The notes: generated by a model not told the origin, from the sequence alone. A stretch of 64,000 nucleotides of DNA from Saccharopolyspora soli (GCF_022678645.1 NZ_JALBWV010000040.1:17723-81722); one strand, 5' to 3'. Positions 27,033 to 36,476 are shown, counted from the first letter of the stretch. Program-made: numbers and translations.

Positions 27033-27557
27033 ATGACCATCCGGTACCTCACCTTCGTCTTCATGACCAGGACGCAGGGATCAGACTTCGATATCCCAGT
27101 TCTGGCGATCCACACCGATACAGAACAGGAGGTCGCACACCTACCGTTCGTAGAGCAGCTGCTGCATCACGCTGAACCTTCCGAAATCACTCCGATCGCC
27201 CGGGGATACTCCGAGATCGCAAACCACCGAGATAATTCTGAGCCGCGTGACCACCGCCTGGCCCCCGTTGCGGTATCCGATGAGTGGCTTCGGGTGATGC
27301 GAAAGGAGTACGACCAACAGGCGAAGATCGTCATGATCCTGGAGCCGATAACCAGCACGGAAGCCATGTCCAGCGAAATACCCGCAACGGGCGCCCCGGC
27401 CGGTGTCCACCTGCCGGACTGGCTGGGGGCTCTGTTTACCGGGCAGCTGCACATGGCCACCCAGGACGTTCCGGTTGTCGACGACCTCCTCATGACCATC
27501 GCAGCCTTTCCCCACGTGTACCGCAGCGTCGACGAGTGGGCCAGCACCATCATCTGA
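27033..27557 (+). CDS. Unknown protein
   Basis: 174 aa from ATG 27033 (GGAG eight bases upstream; TTG 27021 rejected). Mixed alpha/beta, no signal peptide or known motif; less GC-rich than its neighbours at several points. First of several unknown genes (27-30 kb) with lower GC, possibly acquired together. Confidence 0.5.
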   Translation: MTIRYLTFVFMTRTQGSDFDIPVLAIHTDTEQEVAHLPFVEQLLHHAEPSEITPIARGYSEIANHRDNSEPRDHRLAPVAVSDEWLRVMRKEYDQQAKIVMILEPITSTEAMSSEIPATGAPAGVHLPDWLGALFTGQLHMATQDVPVVDDLLMTIAAFPHVYRSVDEWASTII

Positions 27558-28086
27558 GGCCCCTCTTCGCCCGCCCCACGTCGCTATAGAAGGCCAGCCA
27601 GTCCGCGCCTGATCTGGCGGGTTCTCGGTAGAAGTGGCGGTGGAGGCCCCCGGTCTCGGCTCGTCAGCGCGCGGTGTTTGGGGGCCTGGTGCTGGACCTG
27701 CGCGCGGTAGGTGGCGGGTTCTCAGTGAACGTGGTGGTGACGGGAGGATGGGCACTCAAAGGTGGAACCGGCAGGTTACTGGGCGACGCGCCCTGGCAGC
27801 TCGGAGGCTTTCCTTGATCAGTTACGACGAACGAGCGTGGCGCGAGCACAGCGTCGAGGCAGGCTGCCGCGCGGCCGAGGACTTGGTGGCGGACAAGCGC
27901 GCCCCGACCGCCGCGAACGCCCACGCTCGGCAACGGCGGATACCAGCGGCGACGCAAATGGCAGCTGACATGCTGGACCAAGAGTGCCCTGCGGGTCGGC
28001 CGCGGCAGCCGTTTGCCGTGGTCGCTTTTCCTACCGTATCCACGCCCTGCCAACGAACACGATAAAGCGAAAGGACCACCGACACC
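27558..28086. other. Gene-poor stretch with an imperfect direct repeat
   Basis: GGCGGGTTCTC followed by a similar 20-bp tail occurs at about 27617 and 27711. A frame from TTG 27815 to 28065 (ISYDERAWREHSVEAGCRAA) has some coding character but no clear start signal and may be a fragment. Nothing firm. Confidence 0.3.
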
Positions 28087-28998
28087 GTGACCGCCCCCAA
28101 ACCTCGCGAGATCATCGCGCGCACCATGGCCGGGAAAGTCGTTCCCGACCGCCCGTACCCGACATCACTGCCGGACGAACTGGCCCCATGGCACTGCTAT
28201 CTCTCCGACTGCGGCCATAGCATCGCCGTCGCAGTCGCCAAGCGCATCGGCCCGCACCCCACAGAGGATGACCTTGTCCCGGCACCGGTGAAGACCGTGC
28301 TGCGTGTCGGATGGACCATGATCGACGGCTACGTGGTGTGTGACCTTCCCTACCACGACGAGCTAGGACTACTGGTCGACGAGCACGACGAAGAGCTCGA
28401 TAGCGAACCCCCTACGGCGCACGCGCCGTTGTTCGTCCGAGCAGTCGGCCGCCCCTACAACCCGCAGGTTACCCAATGGCCTGACGGACGGGCAGAACTC
28501 GTGATGGCCCTACAAGGCGCTGAATTCCTGCTATTCTTTGGTGACCCCAAACCACACGAGATCAAAGCTTTCCGGGGAAATGCAGAGTTCGGACTGTTGC
28601 CGTCGGACCGGTGGCTGATGTGGCTCTACCGATTCACCGACCCGCACGATTCCAACCCCAAGCACGGAATTTCGTGGTCAGACTCCGTCTGGCAATACCA
28701 TCGGGCCACACCGGCTGGCACTCCTGGCGTGCCCGGCCAGCGAGGAACCACCTTCCTGCTGAACCTGATCCTGATCGACTCCAACAGCGGCATTATCAAG
28801 GCCATGCGGCAAGTTTCCCCTCCAACGGCATTCTGCGATGCACTCCGCGACGCAGTACAGAGGCAAAAAGCCGTACCGGATAATCAACAACAAGCATTCG
28901 CAGAAATCCAGACCCTGTATGCACAATATGATTCCCTGGATCTTCTCACTCTGGCACAGGCACGGTTCGAGGCATTGCGCGACGACACCGCGCGCTGA
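28087..28998 (+). CDS. Unknown 303-aa protein
   Basis: GTG start with GAAAGGA upstream. N-terminal part resembles no family I know; central motifs FLLFFGDPKPHEIKAFRGNA and the Trp-rich DRWLMWLYRFTD suggest a compact beta-rich domain. C-terminal 60 residues are helical (AFCDALRDAVQRQKAVPD). GC content falls toward the 3' end, unlike flanking plasmid genes, a sign of transfer. Upstream of two more unknown genes, perhaps one operon. Confidence 0.6.
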   Translation: MTAPKPREIIARTMAGKVVPDRPYPTSLPDELAPWHCYLSDCGHSIAVAVAKRIGPHPTEDDLVPAPVKTVLRVGWTMIDGYVVCDLPYHDELGLLVDEHDEELDSEPPTAHAPLFVRAVGRPYNPQVTQWPDGRAELVMALQGAEFLLFFGDPKPHEIKAFRGNAEFGLLPSDRWLMWLYRFTDPHDSNPKHGISWSDSVWQYHRATPAGTPGVPGQRGTTFLLNLILIDSNSGIIKAMRQVSPPTAFCDALRDAVQRQKAVPDNQQQAFAEIQTLYAQYDSLDLLTLAQARFEALRDDTAR

Positions 28999-29071
28999 TC
29001 GCCGAACAAGACCCTGGCCTTTAAGCTGCAATAATTGACACAACAACCGCCGCGTTAAGGGGCAGGATTCC

Positions 29072-29377
29072 ATGACGACAAACAGCGAGAAACCTCCAGA
29101 CCTCGATGACGACCGCTGCTTCTGCAGAGACCCCTTCTTCGGTACGCCCGCCAATTACATCGCCGGGCGAGTTGGCTCCGCGGCACCTGCACTGATCAGG
29201 TACCATGACACCGACGCGCCCGGTGAGAGCCAGGCCCCCCAACACCCCTACTTGGTTCTCGTCGAGAGATTGAACGCAGATGACCAGCACCAGCGAACAG
29301 GTATTCCAGGTCACGCTAACGATGACCGAAACAGATTTTCGGGCGTTCATTATTCAAACAAGACTCTGGGCCCATGA
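29072..29377 (+). CDS. Small unknown protein
   Basis: 101 aa, ATG start. Asp/Cys-rich beginning (DLDDDRCFCRDPFFG). Its 3' third overlaps the next gene by 98 bp, which is unusual, so its C-terminus may be a frameshift product. Confidence 0.4.
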   Translation: MTTNSEKPPDLDDDRCFCRDPFFGTPANYIAGRVGSAAPALIRYHDTDAPGESQAPQHPYLVLVERLNADDQHQRTGIPGHANDDRNRFSGVHYSNKTLGP

Positions 29378-29723
29378 CTCCAACTGGGCCGATGAAATCG
29401 CCGACCATCGTTTTCAGTTACTGTCATGCGGACCAGGACAACCTTTCCCCCGGGGCGGCGATCCGCAGCGAACGGTTGAAGAAATCGATCGCGAAATCGA
29501 CGAGGAAAACGAACTCATCGACCTTGCATGGAATTTTGCGCACTGGCTTGACGGAGAGTCATGGGCCACTGTTGTCCTCGCCCGCAGCTTCCTCGAAGCC
29601 CAAGAAGAGAGTTATCAAGTACTATTTGACCATGACGGGCCAGAAGGCGATTCGCAGAAGGAGTTCCCGAATTGCTACGTATTATTGACCAACTACACGC
29701 CAGGGAAACGGCTCGTCGAGTAA
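29280..29723 (+). CDS. Small acidic unknown protein
   Basis: 147 aa, strongly acidic (EEIDREIDEENELIDLAW), ATG start. No family. Lower GC than surroundings. Could be the antitoxin- or immunity-like partner of the 28087 or 29072 product, but nothing shows it. Confidence 0.5.
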   Translation: MTSTSEQVFQVTLTMTETDFRAFIIQTRLWAHDSNWADEIADHRFQLLSCGPGQPFPRGGDPQRTVEEIDREIDEENELIDLAWNFAHWLDGESWATVVLARSFLEAQEESYQVLFDHDGPEGDSQKEFPNCYVLLTNYTPGKRLVE

Positions 29724-30127
29724 GAATTCACGCGGTCCCGGCAACAGTCCGCTGTTGGGCCCCACGATCCCGGACCAGGAGGTCGAGGCTGTCGTCGGTG
29801 AGTAGCTTTCGAAGCAGTTGCAGCCGGTCGTGTTGAGTAATGGCCGGGCGCCGGTGAGCCGGGCCGGAATGTGAAACCTGGGCATGCGGCGGGTTTGCAT
29901 GACCCAGGTCAGAAAGCTCTTGGTGCTGGCTCGGCGCTCGCATATGGCGTGCGAGACGATGCGTGCATGGAGATCGTGATCGCGACCGGTGAGGCTGCCG
30001 GGCGCCGTATCAGTGACGGAACCCCCTGGACACCTACGCCTCCCGCCGTGGCGCGGGTGATGCCCCAGAAGACGGCGCTCGCTATCTCTTCCAGCTCATA
30101 CTGATCAAGGTCGCGAAAGGACAGCTC
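29724..30127. other. No supportable gene
   Basis: Only short, poorly coded frames on both strands. I see no repeats or strong hairpins. Confidence 0.4.
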
Positions 30128-30355
30128 ATGGAACGCGAACCGATGACCATCGGCGTCAACGGAATCCAATGCGGAAGCATCCGACACATGGCCAGCGATG
30201 GGGTGGAGACCTGCTCCGTCCTCCGCGCCGAAGGCCAGCCGACGGCGGTGCAACTCGCCGTTCAGCAGGCAAATCTCCCGCAATTCCTCCAGACCATCGT
30301 GACCGTGGCCCGAGAGCAGTTCCCCGAGGTGATGAGCGACGTTCCACCACTTTGA
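30128..30355 (+). CDS. Small unknown protein
   Basis: 75 aa, ATG after AAGGACAG. Beta-strand start (TIGVNGIQCGSIRH), helical end. Plausible but unrecognised. Confidence 0.4.
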   Translation: MEREPMTIGVNGIQCGSIRHMASDGVETCSVLRAEGQPTAVQLAVQQANLPQFLQTIVTVAREQFPEVMSDVPPL

Positions 30356-30552
30356 CCCGCCCAGGCTTTGCAGAGCTGGCTTCAGGCCAAAACCCGGTGC
30401 GTACCCCTTGATGCTTTCGGGGTCTCCGGCAGGGCATGAGCGCATGGTTCGCCGCATCGTGCACGTGTATAACGCATCGCCCTAACGTCAGACACTCGCG
30501 TGCACGTAGTCCGCATGATTATCACGTTTGACGACCGTCCTATGCTGGAAAC

Positions 30553-30861
30553 ATGAACGAGGTACCGGTGACCATCCGTCAGCTGACGCACGACACACGG
30601 AGTGTGTTCGCGCGGCTGCGCGCCGAAGGCCGGCTAGCGATCACCAACGCCGGCCAGGTCGTCGCGTACCTGGAGGCGCCCGACCCTGATGAGCAGCAGC
30701 TGTCCGAATGGGCGGCCTCCGGGGAGGCGCCGGCCGACTGGCGCGACCGGCAGCAGGGCCTGCGCTCGTTCCTGGCGACCGCCCCCGTGCGCACCGCGGC
30801 CGTCGGTGAACCGACCGGTTCTGCGGCGATCCTGGCCGACCGGGAAGACACCGACCGGTGA
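30553..30861 (+). CDS. Phd/YefM- or VapB-type antitoxin
   Basis: 102 aa. N-terminal VTIRQLTHDTRSVFARLRAE followed by ITNAGQVVAYLEAP matches the DNA-binding Phd/YefM fold; the Pro/Ala-rich C-terminal half would wrap the toxin. Its stop overlaps the GTG of the PIN-domain gene (GTGA), the usual toxin-antitoxin arrangement, and the pair is likely autoregulated. Function on the plasmid: maintenance by post-segregational killing, inferred. Confidence 0.8.
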   Translation: MNEVPVTIRQLTHDTRSVFARLRAEGRLAITNAGQVVAYLEAPDPDEQQLSEWAASGEAPADWRDRQQGLRSFLATAPVRTAAVGEPTGSAAILADREDTDR

Positions 30862-31280
30862 TCTACCTGGACTCGTGCGCGGCGATCAAACTGCTGGTCG
30901 CAGAGCCGGAATCGGCAGCGCTGGTGGACTGGCTGAGCGGCCGTGAATCCGAGGTGGTCATGTCCTCCGGGCTGCTCCGGGTGGAGCTACACCGGGCGCT
31001 GCATCGGATCGGCGCGGCCGCCGACGTCGTCAAACAGGCCGACCAGCTGCTCGATGGCCTGCACCTGCGGCCCATCGACGCCGTGCTGCGCGACGCTGCC
31101 CGGCTCGACGGGCAGCACCTGCGCAGCCTCGACGCGATCCACCTCGCGACCGCGCTCAGCAGCGCCAGTGCGCCAACGTTCGTCACCTACGACACCAAGC
31201 TGGCCAGGCACGCGCACCAGGCCGGGCTCCGGGTCGCCGCGCCCGGCGCACCGACTGCTGCGCTGCCTTCGGAGGGCTGA
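30858..31280 (+). CDS. vapC: VapC-type PIN-domain ribonuclease toxin
   Basis: 140 aa, GTG start overlapping the antitoxin stop. PIN catalytic acids visible: Asp5 in IYLDSC, Glu in LLRVELHRAL, Asp in SLDAIHLATAL and Asp in VTYDTKLARHA. Such toxins cut RNA, typically tRNA or rRNA, when free of antitoxin. Length is normal. The GC-rich composition matches the plasmid backbone. Confidence 0.85.
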   Translation: MIYLDSCAAIKLLVAEPESAALVDWLSGRESEVVMSSGLLRVELHRALHRIGAAADVVKQADQLLDGLHLRPIDAVLRDAARLDGQHLRSLDAIHLATALSSASAPTFVTYDTKLARHAHQAGLRVAAPGAPTAALPSEG

Positions 31281-31618
31281 CCGGCAACGCCGGGCTCGCG
31301 GCGGTGGTCGGTATGCCCGGCCCGTCTGCCATCTACTGCAGCGGCAGCGCAACTACAGCACGATGTGCGCACCGCGCTACGGAATTCGGAAATGGTTTGC
31401 GCAGGTCAGAAGCACCGCCATCGCTTATGTGATGGACATCACTTGTCAGGGGTTGGCGGCGAAATCGCAGGTCAAAAAGTTTTGTACGCTAATCATATGC
31501 TCTGACCTGCGAAAACAGTTGTCGGGGTCGGCTGATCTCCTTGACGGCGAGAAAGAAGAAGCCGCCCACCCGCTGGCACCGGGTGGGCGGCGTGATCGCC
31601 TCGGTTCAAGGAGACACC
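31281..31618. other. Spacer with a perfect 12-bp hairpin
   Basis: GCCGCCCACCCG (31561-31572) pairs with CGGGTGGGCGGC (31580-31591) over a 7-nt loop, 27 bp before the next ATG. The centre (31360-31510) is AT-richer, with a short palindrome GTGATGGACATCAC. Probably terminator of vapBC plus the promoter of the next gene. Confidence 0.45.
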
Positions 31619-32017
31619 ATGACCGTACCTGGAGAACATCCCCAGGCGACCCCGTCCCCGCACCCGCGCGGGGGTGGCGGCCGCGTGTTCGGCGCGCTGG
31701 CGCTGGGTGGCGGGGGCGGCGGGCTGGTCCTTCTCGCGCCGGTGCTGCCCGGCTGGGGCCTGGCGCTCATCGTGGTCGCCGCGCTCGGTCTGGGCGTCGT
31801 GCACGCCCTGGTGCCCCAGCTCTCCGCCGACCGCGTGACCTGGTGGCGTGAGCTGCTGCGATACCGGGAACGTCGGCGCCGCGACCGGTCGCAGCGCCGA
31901 CGCCTAGCCGCGGCGCGGCTGGCGAACCGCCGCGCGGCGCCACCGGGAGCAGTGATCACGGTCTCCGACCGGGGGCCCGGCGACCCGGTCGCCCCGTCTG
32001 CGCACCATCCCCGGTGA
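31619..32017 (+). CDS. Small membrane protein
   Basis: 132 aa from ATG 31619 with AAGGAGA upstream; a TTG at 31541 is in frame but the hairpin lies between. One or two hydrophobic segments (about residues 25-68, glycine-rich then LVLLAPVLPGWGLALIVVA) are followed by an Arg-rich cytoplasmic stretch (RYRERRRRDRSQRRRLAAA). A Pro/Gly N-terminus. Unknown function; such small proteins often sit in conjugation loci. Confidence 0.55.
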   Translation: MTVPGEHPQATPSPHPRGGGGRVFGALALGGGGGGLVLLAPVLPGWGLALIVVAALGLGVVHALVPQLSADRVTWWRELLRYRERRRRDRSQRRRLAAARLANRRAAPPGAVITVSDRGPGDPVAPSAHHPR

Positions 32018-32136
32018 CGCCGCTCCGCCGGACCTGCTGCGGCGACGGCTACAGCGACCCACCGGCGGGGCCGGTGGGGTGTGCGGTGGTGACCCCGGGG
32101 CGGCGCGACCGCAACCGTTGGGTGAGGATCGAGTCC

Positions 32137-32322
32137 ATGAGCGACGCACCAGACATCACCGGCTGCCGGGAGTACACACCGGAGGAAGTGGAGGCGGTCT
32201 TCGCCGCGCCGATGGAGGACGTGCGCGCTTGGGTCGAGCGGACGGCCTCGGCGCGGCGCCCGGCCGTCGACCACGCCATCGCCCGGTTGACCGGTGCGGA
32301 CGACACCGCGACCGACGGCTGA
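32137..32322 (+). CDS. Small unknown protein
   Basis: 61 aa, ATG start (GTG 32122 alternative). Helical, acidic (YTPEEVEAVFAAPMEDVRAW). No family recognised. Confidence 0.4.
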   Translation: MSDAPDITGCREYTPEEVEAVFAAPMEDVRAWVERTASARRPAVDHAIARLTGADDTATDG

Positions 32323-32334
32323 GGCGCGCCGAAT

Positions 32335-33062
32335 TGTCGCGGGGGCCGAGGACCTTGCCGGGGCCGGGGCGGCGGTGGGTGAGGAACACCGGGCCGCGGG
32401 TGCGGCCCTTGAGTAGCCGGGGCAGCAGGCAGGCGGTAGCAGGCGGTGCCGGCATCCCAGTAGACGAGCTCCAGCACGACGTCCTCGCGGGCCTGCCCGC
32501 GGGGGCGGTTCTTCGCCCGCGCGCCCTTGGCCTTCACCGGGGCGCGGCGCCCGGCGAGGTCGAGGTCCTCGATGTTGAGCCCGAGGATTTCCTCGGTGCG
32601 GGCGGCGGTTTCGTAGAGCATCCGGTACAGGTAAAGAGCGTCTTCTCCTGGAGCGCGACCTCGCGGCGCGCCACCAGCCGGTCGATCGCCAGCCGGGACC
32701 GCACCGGGGTCTCGGAGTCCGGCGTGGCCAGGCGCTTGGTCCAGCCCGGCACGGTCGGGGCGTCCTGGCCGCGGTCGCGGCACCAGGACAGCCAGGCCAG
32801 CACCGCGGCGCGGCGGGCGTTCCAGGTGTTGACCGCCGCCCGGCCCCACAGCGACTCCAGGGCTTCGCCGACGTCGTCGTCGGCCACCGCGGCCAAGCGG
32901 CCGGTGCTCGCCGAGCTTGTCGGCGGTCTTGCCGACCGCCGTGGTGTAGCCGCGGATCGTGTTCGGGTTCGCCAACGAACCGAGGAACAGCTCGGCCGAG
33001 GCGGCGACGGTCAACGCCAAAGGACTCGTCGGCAGCGCGACAACGGACGCCCGGCGGGTCAT
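32335..33062 (-). pseudogene. Tyrosine integrase with several frameshifts, 3'-truncated
   Basis: ATG at 33060-33062 overlaps the stop of the upstream minus-strand gene (ATGA). Readable pieces in successive frames: LFLGSLANPNTIRGYTTAVG; then AAVNTWNARRAAVLAWLSWC and VRSRLAIDRLVARREVALQE; then YETAARTEEILGLNIEDLDL (the Arg I box); then RGPVFLTHRRPGPGKVL. At least three frame breaks, and the HxxR and Tyr boxes are missing. Clearly dead. Its original partner gene upstream (33059) survives. Confidence 0.7.
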
Positions 33063-33322
33063 TCTTCGTCCGGGAGCGTTCCGGCCCTGCCCGGGCTTTC
33101 CTCCCGCCCCTCGTTGTAGCTCTTCTCGATGGCGATCTCGACGAGTGAGGCTGGGTCGGTCATCTGTGCCTCTGCCAGTCGGCTGGCGAGCCACCAGATC
33201 ATCCCGTACATGTGCTCGACGGTTTCGTAGGCGTCGCCGAGGTTCTCGACCATCTCTACGAAGTTCTCGTTGACGAGCAGCTGTCCATCGTCGGCGACGA
33301 CGTGCCCGTACGAACCAGCCAA
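33059..33322 (-). CDS. Small protein coupled to the dead integrase
   Basis: 87 aa, TTG start with AAGGAG eight bases upstream. Sequence YGHVVADDGQLLVNENFVEM then EHMYGMIWWLASRLAE, a pattern I have seen in small actinobacterial proteins of unknown function beside integrases. Its stop overlaps the integrase start, so the two were one operon. Confidence 0.5.
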   Translation of the reverse strand: MAGSYGHVVADDGQLLVNENFVEMVENLGDAYETVEHMYGMIWWLASRLAEAQMTDPASLVEIAIEKSYNEGREESPGRAGTLPDEE

Positions 33323-33404
33323 CTCCGGATCTCCTTCGCTACAGATAACAGGGCCGCTTCACGTGCCGACGCGAGGACGTTCCCGCAGGACGCGATCAAC
33401 GGTG

Positions 33405-33431
33405 CCGCAGATAATAGAGCGTTATCTGCGG
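33405..33431. promoter_or_regulatory. Inverted repeat CCGCAGATAA-n7-TTATCTGCGG
   Basis: Perfect 10-bp arms; CAGATAAC also recurs at about 33343. In the 33323-33751 spacer between divergent genes. Operator or recombination site. Confidence 0.45.
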
Positions 33432-33701
33432 GAAAACTTCAAGAACCTGCCGAAGCCAGCAGCCCGGCGGCCAACGACCAGCGACGACGAGGGCTTAGCG
33501 CCAGTTTCCGTTCCGATGTTCCGACCGCCGCATATCGCAACGGATGCGTATTGGCGACGGTGTGAGACCCGCTTCGCGGCAGGCGGGAAACCATGTCCGA
33601 GCTGCGCACCGCGCTGACGGGAAGCCTATCGCGCGCGTGCTTCCGCTGGTCAGCGGATGACTGCGGTAGGCGTGTTGACCAGCCACTATGGACAAGACTT
33701 T

Positions 33702-33732
33702 GCGTTGGATGCGAAGATTTCGCATCCAACGC
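33702..33732. promoter_or_regulatory. Inverted repeat with 14-bp arms before the recombinase trio
   Basis: GCGTTGGATGCGAA (33702-33715), 3-nt spacer, TTCGCATCCAACGC (33719-33732), 19 bp before the recombinase start. May be an operator that also hides the RBS in a hairpin, or a core site bound by the recombinase. Confidence 0.5.
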
Positions 33733-33751
33733 GAAGGACGGAGAGTGATCA

Positions 33752-34879
33752 GTGGCGGGTCGAGAGGACCAGATTCCGGGGGCGGCTCGGCTGCACTTGG
33801 CCGACGGGGTGGCGTTACTGCGCCCGGAGGAGCAGGTGTTCGAGGCGATGCTGGACGGCTGGCGCAATCAGCAGTTGGCCCGCAACCTGGCGCTGTCGAC
33901 GATCGAGAAGCGGGCGGGCCGACTGCGGGCGTTCTTCGAGCACGTCGGGGCGTTCCCGTGGCAGTGGACACCGCAGCACGCCGACGAATGGTTCGGCGAC
34001 CTGCGGGCGGTACGCGGCTGCGCGCACTCGACGATGCGCTCGTACCAGGATGCGCTGCGCTCGTTCTGCCAGTACGTCTGCGACCCGGCCTACGACTGGT
34101 CCTCGATCTGCGAGCAGCGCTTCGGCACTCACCCGATCCAGGTGGTGCACGAGTGGAATGTCGCGACGCACCTGCAAGAGGTCGAGTCCCGGCCGGAGAA
34201 GCGCGCGTTCACCATCGACGAGTTGCAGGACTTCTTCGACTACGCCGACGAGCAGGTCACCAGAGCCCGCGATCGGGGCCGCAAGGGCTGGTTGCCAGCA
34301 TTCCGGGACGCGACTCTTTTCAAGATCGCATACAGTTTTGGCTTGCGGCGCAACGAATCCAGAATGCTCGACCTCACCGATATCGGCCGCAACCCGCATG
34401 GGCCCGAGTTCGGCGACTACGGCTTGGTCCATGTCCGGCACGGCAAGGCGAAAAAGGGCTCGCCGCCCAAGCGGCGCAGCGTGGCCACCGTGTGGACGTG
34501 GTCGGCGGAGATCCTGGAGGAGTGGGTCACCGAGTTCCGGCCCAAGCTGGCCCTGACCGGCTCGTCGGCGTTATGGCCGTCCGAGCGCGGGGAGCGGATC
34601 GGGTTGCAGAGGATCAACTCCCGGTTCGCCGCTTACCGCGACGCACTGGGTCTCGATCCTGGCTTGGACTTCCACGGGCTAAGACGCTCCTACGTCACGC
34701 ATCTCATCGAGGCAGGCCGGGACCCGCTCTTTGTTCAATTCCAATGTGGACATGAACATGCGAGTACAACTTCCTTGTATACCTGCGTTTCCTCGGACTT
34801 CCGGACCCGCACGCTGCGCCAGGCCCTGGACCAGACCATGGCCACCGCCCTCGACGAACCCACCCGGAGGAGCCAATGA
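33752..34879 (+). CDS. Tyrosine recombinase, first gene of a recombinase trio
   Basis: 375 aa, GTG start after GAAGGACGGAG. Core-binding domain (LARNLALSTIEKRAGRLRAF) then complete catalytic set: Arg199 in GLRRNE, a Lys in RHGKAKKG, His308 and Arg311 in HGLR, His334 in CGHEHAS, Tyr343 in SLYTC. Coupled by ATGA-type overlap to an XRE regulator and then a recombinase-like gene. This three-gene order is recurrent in actinobacteria and likely forms one mobile unit. Confidence 0.85.
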   Translation: MAGREDQIPGAARLHLADGVALLRPEEQVFEAMLDGWRNQQLARNLALSTIEKRAGRLRAFFEHVGAFPWQWTPQHADEWFGDLRAVRGCAHSTMRSYQDALRSFCQYVCDPAYDWSSICEQRFGTHPIQVVHEWNVATHLQEVESRPEKRAFTIDELQDFFDYADEQVTRARDRGRKGWLPAFRDATLFKIAYSFGLRRNESRMLDLTDIGRNPHGPEFGDYGLVHVRHGKAKKGSPPKRRSVATVWTWSAEILEEWVTEFRPKLALTGSSALWPSERGERIGLQRINSRFAAYRDALGLDPGLDFHGLRRSYVTHLIEAGRDPLFVQFQCGHEHASTTSLYTCVSSDFRTRTLRQALDQTMATALDEPTRRSQ

Positions 34880-35202
34880 AACGCGAGGTCAGCTACCAAT
34901 GGCGGCTGCGTGAGGTCATGGCCGCCCACGGCATGTTCACCATCTCCGACCTCGTGCCGTTGCTGGTCGACCGCGACATCAACCTGTCGGTGTCCCAAGT
35001 CCACAGACTGGCCACCGGAACCCCCGAGCGGTTGTCGCTGCCGGTTCTCGCTGCGTTGTGCGACATCTTCAACTGCACCCCGGCCGACCTGATTGCGACC
35101 AAGGCCCAGAACGCCGCGGCTCGCAAGACCGCCACCGATGACGGCGTGGTCAACCTCAACGCGCGTCGGCCCAAGCGCGCCCGGCTCCGCCCGGAGTCAT
35201 GA
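34876..35202 (+). CDS. XRE/Cro-family helix-turn-helix protein
   Basis: 108 aa, ATG overlapping the recombinase stop. HTH from residue 8: WRLREVMAAHGMFTISDLVP, LSVSQVHRLATGTPERLSLP and LAALCDIFNCTPADLI, the typical Xre fold. Basic C-terminal tail. Probably represses the trio or acts as its directionality factor. Confidence 0.8.
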   Translation: MKREVSYQWRLREVMAAHGMFTISDLVPLLVDRDINLSVSQVHRLATGTPERLSLPVLAALCDIFNCTPADLIATKAQNAAARKTATDDGVVNLNARRPKRARLRPES

Positions 35203-36476
35203 GCGCCGCGCCCCTGGTCTGCTCGGACTGCGGGACGCAAGGACGCCGCTATCGACGGGGATTATGCGGGCACTGCGCCCTGACTGAGGACCTGCGAGCC
35301 GTCCTGGACGACGGCCAGGGCGGCATCAGGCCCGAGCTGACGCCGTTCTTCGAGGGAGTCCGCCGGATGCGCAACCCCCGTGCCGGGGTGAACTGGATCA
35401 GCCGCCCGCACGTCCACGCGATGCTGCGCACCCTGGCCGACCCGAGTTTCCCGGTCACGCACGAGACCCTGGACAGCATGAGGCCCTGGCGATCAGTGGC
35501 CTACCTGCGGGATCTGCTGATGCTGCACGGCGTCCTCCCACACGCTGACCGGCACCTGATGCTGTTCCAGCGGTGGCTGCGGGACACCCTGGACGGCATC
35601 GGCGAGCGCGAGTCCCGCCAGCTCGTCGAGCGGTTCGCCACCTGGCACGTCCTCCACCGGCTCCGCCGGTTCGCCGACCGCGGCCCGGTCACCGAGAAGC
35701 AGACCCAGCAGGCCCGGGACGAGATCCGTCAGGCCATCGCATTCCTGGCCTGGCTGCGCGAACGCGGCCTACTACTCGCAGCTTGCCGGCAAGCCGAGGT
35801 CGACGCCTGGTACGCCAGCGCCTACACCGCCCGGCGGCTCACCCACGCGTTCCTGCGCTGGGCGATGCGCAACAAGCTGCTGGCCCGCGTGACAATCCCG
35901 CACCAGGACACCCGCAACCCGGCCCCGCTCAGCCAACACCACCGCCTCGCCCTGATCCGGCGGTTGGTCACCGACGAGGACATCCCGCTGCTCACCCGCG
36001 TCGTCGCCATTCTGATGCTGCTCTATGCGCAACCGCTGACCCGCGTCCTGCGTTTGACTGTCGACGACGTCCTCCACGAAAACGGTGAGGTCAGCATCCG
36101 GCTCGGCGAGCCACCCACGCCGGTCCCGGAGCCCTTCGCCGGGCTGCTTCAACAGCACATCCAGCAGCGGCTCAACCTCACCACCGCCACCAATCCCGAC
36201 GCGCGCTGGCTGTTCCCCGGCCGACGCGGCGGCCAACCCATGACCACCGACGCGGTCGAACACCGCCTCCGCCAACACGGCATCCGCACGCTCACCGGCC
36301 GCACGGCGGCGCTCCGGCAGCTCGTCCTCCAAGCACCCGCGCCGGTGGTCGCCAAGATGCTCGGCTACACCCTCGACCACGCCGCCCGGCTCGCCACCGA
36401 GGCCGGTGGCGCCTGGGCCCGCTACGCCCCGATGACCACTCCCGGTGACACAGGACAGAGAACACGCGACAGTTGA
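35199..36476 (+). CDS. Recombinase-like protein with N-terminal zinc ribbon, catalytic residues altered
   Basis: 425 aa, ATG overlapping the XRE stop. N-terminal CSDCG and CGHC form a likely zinc ribbon. The rest aligns in layout with tyrosine recombinases: a core-binding helical region, then LYAQPLTRVLRLTVDDV where GLRxxE is expected, FPGRRGGQPMTTDAVEHRLR, and GRTAALRQLVLQAPAPVVAK in place of HxxR, ending ARLATEAGGAWARYA. His and Glu of the catalytic boxes are missing or changed, so it may be an accessory subunit. Confidence 0.6.
   Translation: MSAAPLVCSDCGTQGRRYRRGLCGHCALTEDLRAVLDDGQGGIRPELTPFFEGVRRMRNPRAGVNWISRPHVHAMLRTLADPSFPVTHETLDSMRPWRSVAYLRDLLMLHGVLPHADRHLMLFQRWLRDTLDGIGERESRQLVERFATWHVLHRLRRFADRGPVTEKQTQQARDEIRQAIAFLAWLRERGLLLAACRQAEVDAWYASAYTARRLTHAFLRWAMRNKLLARVTIPHQDTRNPAPLSQHHRLALIRRLVTDEDIPLLTRVVAILMLLYAQPLTRVLRLTVDDVLHENGEVSIRLGEPPTPVPEPFAGLLQQHIQQRLNLTTATNPDARWLFPGRRGGQPMTTDAVEHRLRQHGIRTLTGRTAALRQLVLQAPAPVVAKMLGYTLDHAARLATEAGGAWARYAPMTTPGDTGQRTRDS

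Noticed and set aside
35199..36476. Active tyrosine recombinase
   Set aside because: The HxxR and GLRxxE boxes are not recognisable; called recombinase-like only.
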